NCBI RefSeq assembly: GCF_002266435.3
Contig: NZ_CP029426.2
Span: forward strand, 6,961,931 to 7,025,930
Direction: 5' to 3'
Length of the DNA: 64,000 bases
Source of the DNA: Bradyrhizobium amphicarpaeae
GTDB taxonomy: Bacteria > Pseudomonadota > Alphaproteobacteria > Rhizobiales > Xanthobacteraceae
Shown: in pieces, positions 8,918-17,542 of the stretch
Position numbering within the stretch: the stretch's first letter is position 1
Layout: every line of letters starts with the position of its first letter
The notes under the pieces: model-generated
Seen by the model: the letters and a program-made list of their open reading frames with translations, nothing else
The model's database searches: none
What the model was told of the DNA's origin: nothing
Made by a program: the position numbers and the translations under genes

Positions 8918-9721
8918 TCACCTCACCGCCTCCTTCGCACCGTTCGTCCGGCCGCGGGCGACGTCCAGAAACACCTCTTCCAGCGTGGTTCTGTTGTAGC
9001 GCGCCATGATCGCCTCCGGCGTGTCGTCGTCCTCGATGCGGCCGCGCTTCATGATGATGACGCGGTCGCAGAGCCGCTCGACCTCGAGCATGTTGTGCGA
9101 AGCCAGGAGGATGGTGGCGTTGTTGTCGCGGCGATAACGCTCCAGATGCGCCCGCACCCAATCGGCGGTATCCGGGTCGAGCGAGGCGGTGGGCTCGTCC
9201 AGCAGCAACAGCTCGGGCCGGTTGATCAGCGCCTTCGCCAGCGCGACGCGGGTCTTCTGCCCGGCCGAGAGCTTGCCGTTGGCGCGGTCCATGAACTCGG
9301 TGAGATCGAGATCGTCCGCGAGCGCGGCGATGCGCTCCGACAGGTTCTTCACCGCATAGAGCTTGCCGAACACGGTGAGGTTCTGCCGCACCGTGAGCCG
9401 CATCGGCATGTCGACATAGGGGCTCTCGAAGTTCATCCGCCCCAGCACGGAAGCGCTCTCCTCGGGCATCCCATGACCGAGCACCTGCACGCGGCCGGAG
9501 GTCGGCAGCACCAGGCCCATGATCATCGCGATGGTCGTGGTCTTGCCGGCGCCGTTGCCGCCCAGAAGCCCGGTGATGCTGCCGCGCGGCAGCGAAAAGG
9601 AAATGTCGTCGACGGCGCGGGTCTGCTTGTAGATCTTGACGAGGTGTTCGACCGCGATCGCCGCGGATGAGCTGTGCTCCGCGACAGTCGGCCGACTTGA
9701 AGCCTTGCCATTCTCGGTCAT
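8918..9721 (-). CDS. ABC transporter ATP-binding protein (ABC-2 exporter type)
   Basis: The cytoplasmic ATPase, 267 residues, of an ABC-2 exporter. Visible motifs are Walker A GGNGAGKTTT near residue 55, the signature LSAGQKTRVALAKAL near 153, Walker B LLLLDEPTASLDP near 175 and the switch histidine in LLASHNM. A short polar N-terminal extension precedes the domain. The ATG at 9721 is preceded by AGAAGAA. Its natural partner is the permease at 6538-7356. Its last 113 bases are the source, or a sibling, of the four fragments in the array that follows. It is divergent from regS. No substrate can be assigned. Confidence 0.93.
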   Translation of the reverse strand: MTENGKASSRPTVAEHSSSAAIAVEHLVKIYKQTRAVDDISFSLPRGSITGLLGGNGAGKTTTIAMIMGLVLPTSGRVQVLGHGMPEESASVLGRMNFESPYVDMPMRLTVRQNLTVFGKLYAVKNLSERIAALADDLDLTEFMDRANGKLSAGQKTRVALAKALINRPELLLLDEPTASLDPDTADWVRAHLERYRRDNNATILLASHNMLEVERLCDRVIIMKRGRIEDDDTPEAIMARYNRTTLEEVFLDVARGRTNGAKEAVR

Positions 9722-9826
9722 GCTGGTGGTTCTTCTGCTATTGCAGCGGATAGCGCAAGGCTTGTAATCCGGTGGTTCCGAAGCCCAGCGTCTGTGATCC
9801 TGGAAGGCACCGCCACATTGGCCGAT

Positions 9827-11146
9827 ATGACTGAAATTGCTGCTTCCGACTTCCGCCCTGCGCAGCGGCATATCCGCCTGGACACGATCCTGCGGCTGCG
9901 CTGGCTGGCGGTGCTGGGCCAGCTCGCCGCGATCTTCATCGTGGCGCAGGGGTTGGAATTCAACGTCGAGATCGTCCCTTGCGTCAGCATCATCGCCTTG
10001 TCGGCGGCACTCAATCTGGCGCTGCAGACCGCGGCCAACCCGATGCAGCGGCTGGAGCCGATGCAGGCGGCCGGACTGCTGGCGCTGAACATCGTGGAAC
10101 TGGCCGGTCTGCTGTACTTTACCGGCGGGCTGCAGAACCCGTTCTCGTTCCTGTTCCTCGCGCCCGTCCTGATCTCGGCCACGGCGCTGCCGGCCCGCGT
10201 CACCTTCGGCCTCGGCCTGCTCGCCGTTGCCTGCGCCTCGGTCCTGTTCTTCTTCCATTTGCCGCTGCCCTGGGATTCCGACGATCCCCTGGTGCTGCCG
10301 CCGATCTATCTGGTCGGCGTCTGGCTCTCGATCGTGCTCGCGATCGGCGTCACCAGCCTCTACTCGTTCCAGGTAACGGAAGAGTCGCGCAAGCTCGCGG
10401 ACGCGCTGGCCGCAACCGAGCTGGTGCTGACGCGCGAGCAGCATCTGACCCAGCTCGACGGCCTTGCCGCTGCAGCCGCGCACGAGCTCGGCACGCCGCT
10501 GGCAACGATCTTCCTGATCTCGCGCGAGCTGGAAAAGACGGTCAAGGACGCCAGCTTTGCCGCCGACCTGAAGACGCTGCGCGAGCAGACCCAGCGCTGC
10601 CGCGACATCTTGAGCAAGATCACCCAGCTCTCCACCGACGCGCCGTTCGACCGCATGAAGCTGTCGGAGCTGATCGAGGAAGTGGTGGCCCCGCACCGCG
10701 ATTTCGGCGTCGAGATCAAGGTGCGGATCGCGGTCGCCGCCGTGTCCGAGCCGGTCGGCTCGCGCAACCCGGCGATCCTCTACGGCGTCGGCAACATCGT
10801 CGAGAACGCGGTCGATTTCGCCCGTACCACCGTCGAGGTGGACGCGTGGTGGAATAAGGACACGATCGAGCTTCTGATCTCCGACGACGGCCCCGGCATT
10901 CCGCCCGACATCCTGAACCGGATCGGCGAGCCCTATCTGTCGCGGCGGCGAAATACGGATGAGGGCGGCAGCGAGCGACGCGGCCTCGGATTGGGCGTGT
11001 TCATCGCGCGCACCCTGCTTGAACGCACCGGCGCCAAGGTCTCGTTTACCAACCGGATCTTTCCGGAACACGGCGCCATGGTCCAGATCACTTGGCCGCG
11101 ACAGCGTTTTGAGGCTATCGAGAGCCTCGAAGAAACAATAGGATAG
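9827..11146 (+). CDS. regS: Redox-sensing histidine kinase RegS/RegB
   Basis: The sensor kinase of the RegSR (RegBA/PrrBA) system, which tunes energy metabolism genes to redox state; in Bradyrhizobium RegR also activates the nitrogen-fixation regulator operon. It has 439 residues with about six membrane helices in residues 25-185. The quinone-associated box GGLQNPF is at 100-106. The H-box AAAAHELGTPLATI puts the phosphorylated His at 219, and a Cys at 258 (QRCRDIL) matches the redox-active cysteine of RegB. ATP-binding boxes follow (NIVENAVDFA, DDGPGIP, GLGLGVFIA). The ATG at 9827 begins the familiar protein; a GTG at 9794 is possible. It is followed after 103 bases by regR. Confidence 0.93.
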   Translation: MTEIAASDFRPAQRHIRLDTILRLRWLAVLGQLAAIFIVAQGLEFNVEIVPCVSIIALSAALNLALQTAANPMQRLEPMQAAGLLALNIVELAGLLYFTGGLQNPFSFLFLAPVLISATALPARVTFGLGLLAVACASVLFFFHLPLPWDSDDPLVLPPIYLVGVWLSIVLAIGVTSLYSFQVTEESRKLADALAATELVLTREQHLTQLDGLAAAAAHELGTPLATIFLISRELEKTVKDASFAADLKTLREQTQRCRDILSKITQLSTDAPFDRMKLSELIEEVVAPHRDFGVEIKVRIAVAAVSEPVGSRNPAILYGVGNIVENAVDFARTTVEVDAWWNKDTIELLISDDGPGIPPDILNRIGEPYLSRRRNTDEGGSERRGLGLGVFIARTLLERTGAKVSFTNRIFPEHGAMVQITWPRQRFEAIESLEETIG

Positions 11147-11249
11147 GCCGCGACCTTGCGTCGCACGACGGGGCCGATCGACTATCGGTGGCCTTGGCAC
11201 CGCCCGATTGCGAGGCCATATGTAGACGCGTTGGAGAGAGGACAAAACC

Positions 11250-11804
11250 TTGAACGCCATCGCCGAACTGAACGAACAGACCGACCGCTCGCTGCTCATC
11301 GTGGAGGACGACAAGCCGTTCCTGGAGCGGTTGTCACGCGCCATGGAAACACGCGGCTTCGCGGTGACGTCGTGCGACACCGTCTCGGACGGACTTGCGC
11401 AGATCGGCAAGGCGGCACCCGCATTCGCCGTGGTCGACCTGCGGCTCGGCGACGGCAACGGCCTCGACGTGGTCTCGGCGCTGAAGAAGAAGCGCCCCGA
11501 TGCGCGCGCAATCGTGCTGACCGGCTATGGCAACATCGCCACCGCCGTCACCGCGGTGAAGATGGGCGCGATCGACTATCTGTCGAAGCCAGCGGATGCC
11601 GACGACGTCGTCGCGGCGCTGCTGTCGACCAGCGCCGACAAGTCCGAACTGCCGACCAACCCGATGTCCGCCGACCGCGTCCGTTGGGAGCACATCCAGC
11701 GCATCTACGAGATGTGCAACCGCAACGTCTCGGAAACGGCACGCCGGCTGAACATGCATCGGCGGACGTTGCAGCGGATTCTCGCCAAGCGCGCGCCAAG
11801 GTGA
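11250..11804 (+). CDS. regR: Redox response regulator RegR/RegA
   Basis: The DNA-binding response regulator partnered with the kinase upstream. It has 184 residues. The receiver domain carries the acidic pair ED (19-20) plus D21, the phospho-acceptor Asp63 in VVDLRLGDG, and Lys in LSKPAD. The C-terminus is a Fis-type helix-turn-helix, NVSETARRLNMHRRTLQRIL. Size, Asp63 and HTH sequence match the RegA/RegR/ActR family closely. Translation appears to start at an unusual TTG preceded by GGAGAGAGGAC, a good ribosome site. No in-frame ATG fits the conserved N-terminus. It is likely co-transcribed with regS. Confidence 0.94.
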   Translation: MNAIAELNEQTDRSLLIVEDDKPFLERLSRAMETRGFAVTSCDTVSDGLAQIGKAAPAFAVVDLRLGDGNGLDVVSALKKKRPDARAIVLTGYGNIATAVTAVKMGAIDYLSKPADADDVVAALLSTSADKSELPTNPMSADRVRWEHIQRIYEMCNRNVSETARRLNMHRRTLQRILAKRAPR

Positions 11805-11819
11805 CGGTGTCATAGTGCC

Positions 11820-11909
11820 GTAGGGTGGGCAAAGGCGCCAAGCGCCGGGCCCACCATTTTTCTCCGTATTCAAGAAAGACGTGGGCACGCTTCGCTTTGC
11901 CCACCCTAC
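11820..11909. repeat. Mosaic palindromic intergenic repeat (class B)
   Basis: The arms GTAGGGTGGGCAAAG and CTTTGCCCACCCTAC are inverted, with the inner arms GGGCCCACC and GTGGGCACG. Close relatives lie at 22491-22578, 52957-53047 and 57577-57665. It follows regR directly and may act as its transcript end. Confidence 0.8.
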
Positions 11910-11924
11910 AGCGCCGCTGCCGCA

Positions 11925-12062
11925 GCCCGTGCCCCGGACGCTGCGCAGCACGAAGTGATGCGCTGCAGAGCCGGGGCCCATCCCTCAGCTTGAACCAAGG
12001 CCCTCTGGGTCCCGGCTCTGCGCAGCAGCGTTTCACGCTGCGGCGCGTCCGGGACACGAGAC
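11925..12062. repeat. Mosaic palindromic intergenic repeat (class G)
   Basis: The arms GTGCCCCGGACGCTGCGCAGC and GCGCGTCCGGGACACGAGACC are imperfectly complementary, and GAGCCGGGGCCCATC faces GGTCCCGGCTCTGC inside. A relative with the same inner and outer arms lies at 22344-22478. Confidence 0.7.
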
Positions 12063-12066
12063 CATC

Positions 12067-12558
12067 CTACTCCCAGAAATCCGCATGCCCTTGCGGGTCG
12101 ACCAGCCGGTTGATCCGTAAGGCCGCGGCCATTCCAAACCGTACCGTCATCTGCTTGCGCGTGGCGGCAGCGAGCTTGTGCTCGGGCGCTTCGCAATGCA
12201 GGTGCGCGCCATAGGCGTCGGCGACGATCAGGCCGGTGCCTTCCGGAAAGATCTCGCACGGCAGGTCCTGCGTGAAAGCGAAAAACAGCCGATCGCAATG
12301 GGCACGGTATTCGTGCCATTTCTGGTCGGCACGCAGATCCTCGACCGACGATTTGATCTCGACGATCCAGATCTCGCCGCGCTCGTTCAGCGCCACCAGA
12401 TCGGCGCGCCGGCCCGACGGCAGCGGCAATTCGCTGATGCAGCTAAAGCCGAGCGAGCGCAGCAGCCGCGCGGTGCCGCGCGCGATGGCCAGCGCCGTCT
12501 CGGACTGGCGGCGATCGGGCGGGGGCACGAGGGCGATGTTGCGGGCGATGTTGTCCAT
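12067..12558 (-). CDS. mmcB: MmcB-type DNA repair nuclease
   Basis: A 163-residue protein of the MmcB family, a PD-(D/E)xK-like nuclease fold implicated in alphaproteobacterial damage-induced DNA processing. The predicted active-site stretch is RRADLVALNERGEIWIVEIK near residue 49, with Asp, Glu and Lys spaced as in PD-(D/E)xK enzymes. The KWHEYRAHCDRLFFAF segment after it is also typical. The start MDNIARNIALVPP matches the usual beginning, although the upstream sequence is pyrimidine-rich and shows no ribosome site. It is divergent from the GH13 gene at 12759, with about 200 bases between them. It shares no operon with other repair genes here. Confidence 0.85.
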   Translation of the reverse strand: MDNIARNIALVPPPDRRQSETALAIARGTARLLRSLGFSCISELPLPSGRRADLVALNERGEIWIVEIKSSVEDLRADQKWHEYRAHCDRLFFAFTQDLPCEIFPEGTGLIVADAYGAHLHCEAPEHKLAAATRKQMTVRFGMAAALRINRLVDPQGHADFWE

Positions 12559-12758
12559 GGGGGGGAGGATAGCCGATTCCGTCAGGGGCGGACACTGTTC
12601 GATGGAAGCGAGCTGTTGCCACATTCTCGGTGTCGTCCCCGCCTCCTGCGCAATCCCGCGCGGGGGCGAGGAGACATCGAAAACGCGGAACCTCCCCTTC
12701 CCCAGGCACTTATCACGCAGCCGCCGCACCTCGGCGGAACCACCGAGGCTGCCCCGGC

Positions 12759-14456
12759 ATGATCGACGATCTCTGGTACAAGAACGGCGTGATCTATTGC
12801 CTCTCCGTCGGCACCTATATGGATGCCAACGGCGACGGGGTCGGCGACTTCAAGGGCCTGCTGCGCCGGCTCGACTATCTGCACGGGCTCGGCATCACCA
12901 CGATCTGGCTGATGCCGTTCCAGACTTCGCCCGGCCGCGACGACGGCTACGACATCGCCGATTATTACAGCGTCGATCCCCGCTACGGCACGCTCGGCGA
13001 CTTCGTCGAATTCGCCCATGGCTGCAAGCAGCGCGGCATCCGCATCATCATCGATCTCGTCGTCAACCACACCTCGGACCAGCACCATTGGTTCAAGGAG
13101 GCGCGGCGCGACAAGAATTCGCCCTATCGCGACTGGTACGTGTGGTCGGACAAGAAGCCTGCCAATGCCAACACGGGCATGGTGTTTCCCGGCGTGCAGA
13201 AAACGACATGGACGCGCGACAAGGAGGCCGGCGCGTATTATTTCCATCGCTTTTACGATTTCCAGCCCGATCTCAACACGTCGAACCCGCATGTCCAGGC
13301 CGAGATCCTGAAAATCATGGGCTTCTGGATCCAGCTCGGCGTCTCCGGCTTCCGGATGGACGCCGTGCCCTTCGTGATTGCCACCAAGGGCGCCAAGGTG
13401 AAGAAGCCGGTCGAACAGTACGACATGCTGCGCTCATTCCGCGAATTCCTGCAATGGCGGCAGGGCGACGCCATCATCCTGGCCGAAGCCAATGTGCTGC
13501 CGAAAACAGACATGGAGTATTTCGGCCGCGATGGCGACCGCATGCACATGATGTTCAACTTCCACGTCAATCAGCACCTGTTCTATGCGCTGGCCTCGGC
13601 CGATTCGCGTCCTCTGGCGAAGGCGCTGAAAGCGACCAAGCCGCGGCCGGCCGCGGCGCAATGGGGCCTGTTCCTGCGCAATCACGACGAGCTCGATCTG
13701 GGACGGTTGACCAAGGCGCAGCGCGACCTCGTCTTCAAACGCTTCGGCCCCGACAAGGACATGCAGCTCTACGACCGCGGCATCCGGCGCCGCTTCGCCC
13801 CGATGGTCGGCGGCGACCGCAGGCGGCTCGAGCTCGCCTATAGCCTGATGTGCACGCTGCCGGGAACGCCCGTGATCCGCTATGGCGACGAGATCGCGAT
13901 GGGCGACGATCTCTCATTGCCGGAACGCAATTGCGCGCGCACGCCGATGCAATGGTCGACAGAGCCGCATGGCGGCTTCACCAAGAGCGACAAGCCGGCC
14001 TGCCCCGTGATCGACACGGGGCCGTACGGCTATCCGCACGTCAACGTCGCCAAGCAGCGGCGCGATCCCAACTCGATGCTGAACTGGACCGAGCGCATCA
14101 TTCGCATGCGCAAGGAGGTGCCTGAAATCGGCTGGGGCGATTTCGCGATCATTGCGACACGCGATCCCGCCGTGTTCATCATGCGTTACGACTGGCGCAA
14201 CAATTCGGTGCTGTTCGTGCATAATCTCGACGAGACGCCGCGCGAGATCGCGTTCTCGGTGGGGCTGCCGGGCGAGGCCGGCGCGCATCTGATCAATCTG
14301 CTCGCGGAGGACCACAGCCACGCCGACAAGCGCGGCCAGCACCGAATCGTGCTGGAGCCATATGGCTATCGCTGGTATCGCGTCGGCGGGCTGGATTATC
14401 TGCTGAAGCGAAGCGACATCGACGGGAGTACCGCCGGCAACAAGCATCCGGGGTGA
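12759..14456 (+). CDS. GH13 alpha-amylase family enzyme, trehalose synthase-like
   Basis: A cytoplasmic GH13 protein of 565 residues resembling the catalytic domain of trehalose synthase (maltose to trehalose interconversion), but without the maltokinase-like extension. The TIM-barrel motifs are DLVVNHTS, GFRMDAVP (catalytic Asp), ILAEANV (catalytic Glu) and RNHDEL (transition-state Asp), and the GDGVGDFKG stretch near residue 25 is typical. No signal peptide is present. The ATG at 12759 begins the conserved MIDDLWYKNGVIYCLSVG. Trehalose or maltose metabolism is a family-based guess; a hydrolase or other transglucosidase activity is possible. It converges with a second GH13 gene. Confidence 0.85.
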   Translation: MIDDLWYKNGVIYCLSVGTYMDANGDGVGDFKGLLRRLDYLHGLGITTIWLMPFQTSPGRDDGYDIADYYSVDPRYGTLGDFVEFAHGCKQRGIRIIIDLVVNHTSDQHHWFKEARRDKNSPYRDWYVWSDKKPANANTGMVFPGVQKTTWTRDKEAGAYYFHRFYDFQPDLNTSNPHVQAEILKIMGFWIQLGVSGFRMDAVPFVIATKGAKVKKPVEQYDMLRSFREFLQWRQGDAIILAEANVLPKTDMEYFGRDGDRMHMMFNFHVNQHLFYALASADSRPLAKALKATKPRPAAAQWGLFLRNHDELDLGRLTKAQRDLVFKRFGPDKDMQLYDRGIRRRFAPMVGGDRRRLELAYSLMCTLPGTPVIRYGDEIAMGDDLSLPERNCARTPMQWSTEPHGGFTKSDKPACPVIDTGPYGYPHVNVAKQRRDPNSMLNWTERIIRMRKEVPEIGWGDFAIIATRDPAVFIMRYDWRNNSVLFVHNLDETPREIAFSVGLPGEAGAHLINLLAEDHSHADKRGQHRIVLEPYGYRWYRVGGLDYLLKRSDIDGSTAGNKHPG

Positions 14457-14488
14457 CGCCACTGGGTTTTCTCCGCCGCTTCCACGAT

Positions 14489-14573
14489 CGTCATTGCGAG
14501 CGTAGCGTAGCGTAGCAATCCAGACTGCCCCCGCGGAAAGATTCTGGATTGCTTCGCTACGCTCGCAATGACG
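14489..14573. repeat. Mosaic palindromic intergenic repeat (class D)
   Basis: The arms CGTCATTGCGAGCGTAGCG and GCTACGCTCGCAATGACG are nearly perfect inverted repeats, with AGCAATCCAGA facing TCTGGATTGCT inside. It sits exactly between the two convergent GH13 genes and could terminate both transcripts. Confidence 0.8.
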
Positions 14574-14594
14574 AGGAGAGAGTGTCGACGACGG

Positions 14595-16196
14595 CTAGGC
14601 GGGTGGCGCGACGATCACGCCTTCGTTGCCGCGCAAATCGAGCACGCCTTCGATCCGCTCGCCCTCGCGATCCAGGAACGTCGAGAGCAATATGCTGCTG
14701 CCGAAGCGGATCGCGCTCGTCGTCACCGCGATCGGATCGGGGCCGAGATTGAGCGCCACGATCACCGCTCGGCCCTCGGCTTCGCGGCGATAGATCAGGA
14801 GATCGCCTTGCGCGGTGATCGGATGATAATCGCCTGCGACCAGCGGCGGATAGTTCTGCCGCAAGCCAATCAGTCGCTTGTAGAGATTGAGGATTGAGCG
14901 CGAATCGGCTTCAAGATTGACGACATTGTCGCGCACGTGGTGCTCCGGCAGCGGCAGCCACGGCCGCGCCGCCGAGAAGCCGGCGAATTCGGTCGCATCC
15001 CATTGCATCGGGGTGCGGCAGCCGTCGCGGCCGACACCGATGCCCGGCACGTTCTTCTCGAAGGGATCGCGAACATCCTCCGGCGCGATGGCCACCTGAT
15101 GCATGCCGATCTCGTCACCGTAATAGAGCGTCGGGGTGCCGCGTAGCGTCAGCAGCAGCATGGCGGCAACTCGCGCCTGCTCGGGGCCGACGCGGCTCGC
15201 CACGCGCGGACGGTCGTGATTGCCGAGCACCCAGTTCGGCCAGGCGCCGCGCGGCAGCGCCTTTTCGTAATCCTCGATGATCCCCTCGATCGATCGCGCA
15301 CTCCAGAAGGTCGAAAGCAGCGCGAAGTTGAACGGCATCTGCGCGCCGGTGAGGTCGTTGCCGTAATAGGCCATCAGACGGTGCAGCGGCAGATAGACTT
15401 CGCCGATCAGCACGCGGGCTCCGAATTCGTCGGTGACGCGCCGCATCTCGGCGATCACATCGTGCACCTCCGGCTGGTCAGTGGAGTATTGCGTCAGGAT
15501 TCTTTCGTTCGGCGGCCGGCCCTCGACGTAATTCGGGTTGGGCGGGTTGTCGCGGAATTCGGAATCCTTGATCAGGTGCCAGATCACGTCGACGCGAAAG
15601 CCGTCGACGCCCTTGCCGAGCCAGAACCGCATCACGTCGTAGATTGCGGCACGGACGTCGGGATTACGCCAGTTCAGGTCCGGCTGCTGGGCGAGGAAGG
15701 CGTGGTAATAATATTGCCCCGTAGCCTCGTCGAAAGCCCACGCGCTGCCGCCGAACTCGGACAGCCAATTGTTCGGAACCCCGCCGTCTTGTGCCGGGTC
15801 CCGCCAGACATACCAGTCCCGCCTGGGATTGTCGCGCGAGGCGCGGCTCTCGACGAACCAGGGATGCCGGTCGGAGGTGTGGTTCGGCACGAGGTCGAGG
15901 ATCAGCTTCAGGCCGTTGTCGTGGGCGGCCGCGATCAACGCATCGAAATCGGCCATCGTGCCGAACAGCGGCTCGATGCCGGTATAGTCGGAGATGTCGT
16001 AGCCGAAATCTTCCATCGGCGAGGGAAAGATCGGCGACGGCCAGATCGCATCGACGCCGAGCGATTTGACGTAAGGCAACCGCTGCAAGATGCCGGCGAG
16101 ATCGCCGATGCCGTCACCATCGGAATCCTGAAAGGAGCGCGGGTAGATCTGATAGAAGATGCCGTCGCGCCACCAGTTCTCGTTGCTTTGAGTCAT
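14595..16196 (-). CDS. GH13 alpha-glucosidase (oligo-1,6-glucosidase/AglA-like)
   Basis: A cytoplasmic exo-acting GH13 glucosidase of 533 residues that should split short alpha-glucosides such as maltose, isomaltose or sucrose-type sugars. The motifs are DLVPNHTS, GFRVDVIWH (nucleophile Asp), LIGEVYL (acid/base Glu) and GNHDRPR. The N-terminus WWRDGIFYQIYPRSFQDSDG is the standard alpha-glucosidase opening. The ATG at 16196 is chosen; 17 further open codons upstream lack family similarity. No signal peptide is present. The closest general match is alphaproteobacterial AglA-like alpha-glucosidases. No sugar transporter lies beside it. Confidence 0.9.
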   Translation of the reverse strand: MTQSNENWWRDGIFYQIYPRSFQDSDGDGIGDLAGILQRLPYVKSLGVDAIWPSPIFPSPMEDFGYDISDYTGIEPLFGTMADFDALIAAAHDNGLKLILDLVPNHTSDRHPWFVESRASRDNPRRDWYVWRDPAQDGGVPNNWLSEFGGSAWAFDEATGQYYYHAFLAQQPDLNWRNPDVRAAIYDVMRFWLGKGVDGFRVDVIWHLIKDSEFRDNPPNPNYVEGRPPNERILTQYSTDQPEVHDVIAEMRRVTDEFGARVLIGEVYLPLHRLMAYYGNDLTGAQMPFNFALLSTFWSARSIEGIIEDYEKALPRGAWPNWVLGNHDRPRVASRVGPEQARVAAMLLLTLRGTPTLYYGDEIGMHQVAIAPEDVRDPFEKNVPGIGVGRDGCRTPMQWDATEFAGFSAARPWLPLPEHHVRDNVVNLEADSRSILNLYKRLIGLRQNYPPLVAGDYHPITAQGDLLIYRREAEGRAVIVALNLGPDPIAVTTSAIRFGSSILLSTFLDREGERIEGVLDLRGNEGVIVAPPA

Positions 16197-16358
16197 GCGA
16201 AAGGACCACCCGGAATCTGCGTCTTGCGCGGGAGAACGCGACAACACGGCCCCGGTTCAAATTGGAAGGCCAATTGGACGGCCGTGTGACGGCTGTTCCC
16301 AGCCTGGCGGCCCGAATCTTTTGCTTGGCGACTTGGCAAAAATCGGCATTGTGGCGCC

Positions 16359-17039
16359 ATGACCGAGCAAAACGACACCCAGGACTCTTCGCAAGCCAAG
16401 GCGGGCGCAATCATCGTCCCCGTGACGCTGTTCGAGCAGAACTGCACCATCATCTGGGACGAACCCAGCAAGAAGGCGGTGGTGATCGATCCCGGCGGCG
16501 ACGTGCCGAAGATCCTGGACGCGATCAAGCAGACCGGCGTCACCGTGGAGAAGATCTGGCTGACCCACGGTCATATCGACCATGTCGGGGGCGCGGCCGA
16601 TTTGCGCGATGCGCTGAAGGTGCCGATCGAGGGCCCGCATGAAGCAGACAAGTTCCTGCTCGACAATGTGGTCGAGAGCGGCGCGCGCTTCGGCATGACA
16701 GGCGTGCGCAATTTCGCGCCGGACCGCTGGCTTGCCGAGGGCGACACCGTGTCGATCGGCGATCTCGCGTTCGACATCTTCCACTGCCCCGGCCACTCGC
16801 CGGGCAGCGTGGTGTTCTTCAACAAGCAGCTGCGCTTTGCCCATGTCGGCGACGTCCTGTTCGCCGGCTCGGTCGGACGGACCGATTTGCCCGGCGGCAG
16901 TCACGCCACGCTGATCAACTCGATTCTCACCAAGCTGCTGCCGCTCGGCGACGATGTCGGCTTCATCTGCGGCCATGGCGCCGGCTCCAGCATTGGCCAG
17001 GAACGGATGACCAATCCGTTCATCACCGGCGAGATGTGA
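16359..17039 (+). CDS. MBL-fold metallo-hydrolase (YcbL/glyoxalase II-like)
   Basis: A 226-residue metallo-beta-lactamase-fold hydrolase. The metal motif THGHIDHVGG is near residue 69, the later histidine lies in HCPGHSPGS, the bridging Asp in HVGDVLF, and the last histidine in FICGHGAGS. This arrangement fits the single-domain YcbL group, often annotated as hydroxyacylglutathione hydrolase-like. The C-terminal substrate domain of true glyoxalase II is missing, so a thioester-hydrolase role is only possible. The N-terminus has a polar extension of about 15 residues. It ends three bases before the convergent HxlR regulator gene, so the two transcripts probably overlap. Confidence 0.88.
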   Translation: MTEQNDTQDSSQAKAGAIIVPVTLFEQNCTIIWDEPSKKAVVIDPGGDVPKILDAIKQTGVTVEKIWLTHGHIDHVGGAADLRDALKVPIEGPHEADKFLLDNVVESGARFGMTGVRNFAPDRWLAEGDTVSIGDLAFDIFHCPGHSPGSVVFFNKQLRFAHVGDVLFAGSVGRTDLPGGSHATLINSILTKLLPLGDDVGFICGHGAGSSIGQERMTNPFITGEM

Positions 17040-17042
17040 GCG

Positions 17043-17411
17043 TTATTCTGCGGCATCCACAAACGCCGCCGCTTCCGTGAGGTGACGATCGCCCCAATCG
17101 CGGATCGCGGCCACCACGGGCACGAAGCTCTTGCCCTTGCGGGTCAGGCGATACTCGACCTTCGGCGGCACTTCGCCGAAATCCTTGCGGTCGATCAGGC
17201 CGGTTGCGGTCAGCGCCTTCAGTTCACGGCTGAGCACGCGCGGAGTGATCTCGGCGCTGCCTTCCGTACCGCGCAGAAGACCGCTGCGGATCTCGCCATA
17301 GCGGCGCGGGCCGTCCTTGAGATCCCAGACGATGCGGAGCTTGTACTTGCCGCTGATCATCTTCTGAAACGCCGCGACCGGACAGGTGCGCGCCGGGTTC
17401 GCCTTCGCCAT
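17043..17411 (-). CDS. HxlR-family transcriptional regulator
   Basis: A 122-residue winged-helix regulator of the HxlR family. It has the CPVAAFQKMISGKYKLRIVW opening, the recognition helix ITPRVLSRELKALTATGLI near residue 56 and the wing VEYRLTRKGKSFVPV. An N-terminal Cys10 is at the position used by relatives such as YodB and HypR to sense quinones or oxidants. That it senses the same here is inference. The start has a strong GGAGGAGAC ribosome site. It is divergent from a small monooxygenase-like gene, which is its likely target; direct repeats lie between the two. Confidence 0.92.
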   Translation of the reverse strand: MAKANPARTCPVAAFQKMISGKYKLRIVWDLKDGPRRYGEIRSGLLRGTEGSAEITPRVLSRELKALTATGLIDRKDFGEVPPKVEYRLTRKGKSFVPVVAAIRDWGDRHLTEAAAFVDAAE

Positions 17412-17458
17412 GTCGTCTCCTCCACGTGCGGGGCGAAGATAGAAGCGGCGTCGAAAAA

Positions 17459-17485
17459 GTCCATACTATCAATTTTGTCCGTACT
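17459..17485. promoter_or_regulatory. Candidate HxlR operator, direct repeat
   Basis: GTCCATACT at 17459-17467 and GTCCGTACT at 17477-17485 are 18 bases apart, in the intergenic space between the HxlR gene and the divergent gene at 17543. HxlR-type regulators are known to bind direct repeats or short palindromes in such positions. The assignment here is inference. Confidence 0.45.
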
Positions 17486-17542
17486 TGCAGGATCGTTTGC
17501 AAGCCGCAGATGATGACGCACACGACGAACAAGGAGCGTCAC

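Noticed and set aside
7353..9161. A 602-codon open frame on the minus strand through the repeat array
   Set aside because: It repeats the same block five times, is out of frame with the ATPase fragments, and reads palindromic repeats; it stays open only because the unit length is a multiple of three.
14489..14573. Possible insertion sequence remnant between the GH13 genes
   Set aside because: There is no transposase fragment or target duplication; the hairpin belongs to the dispersed palindrome family.
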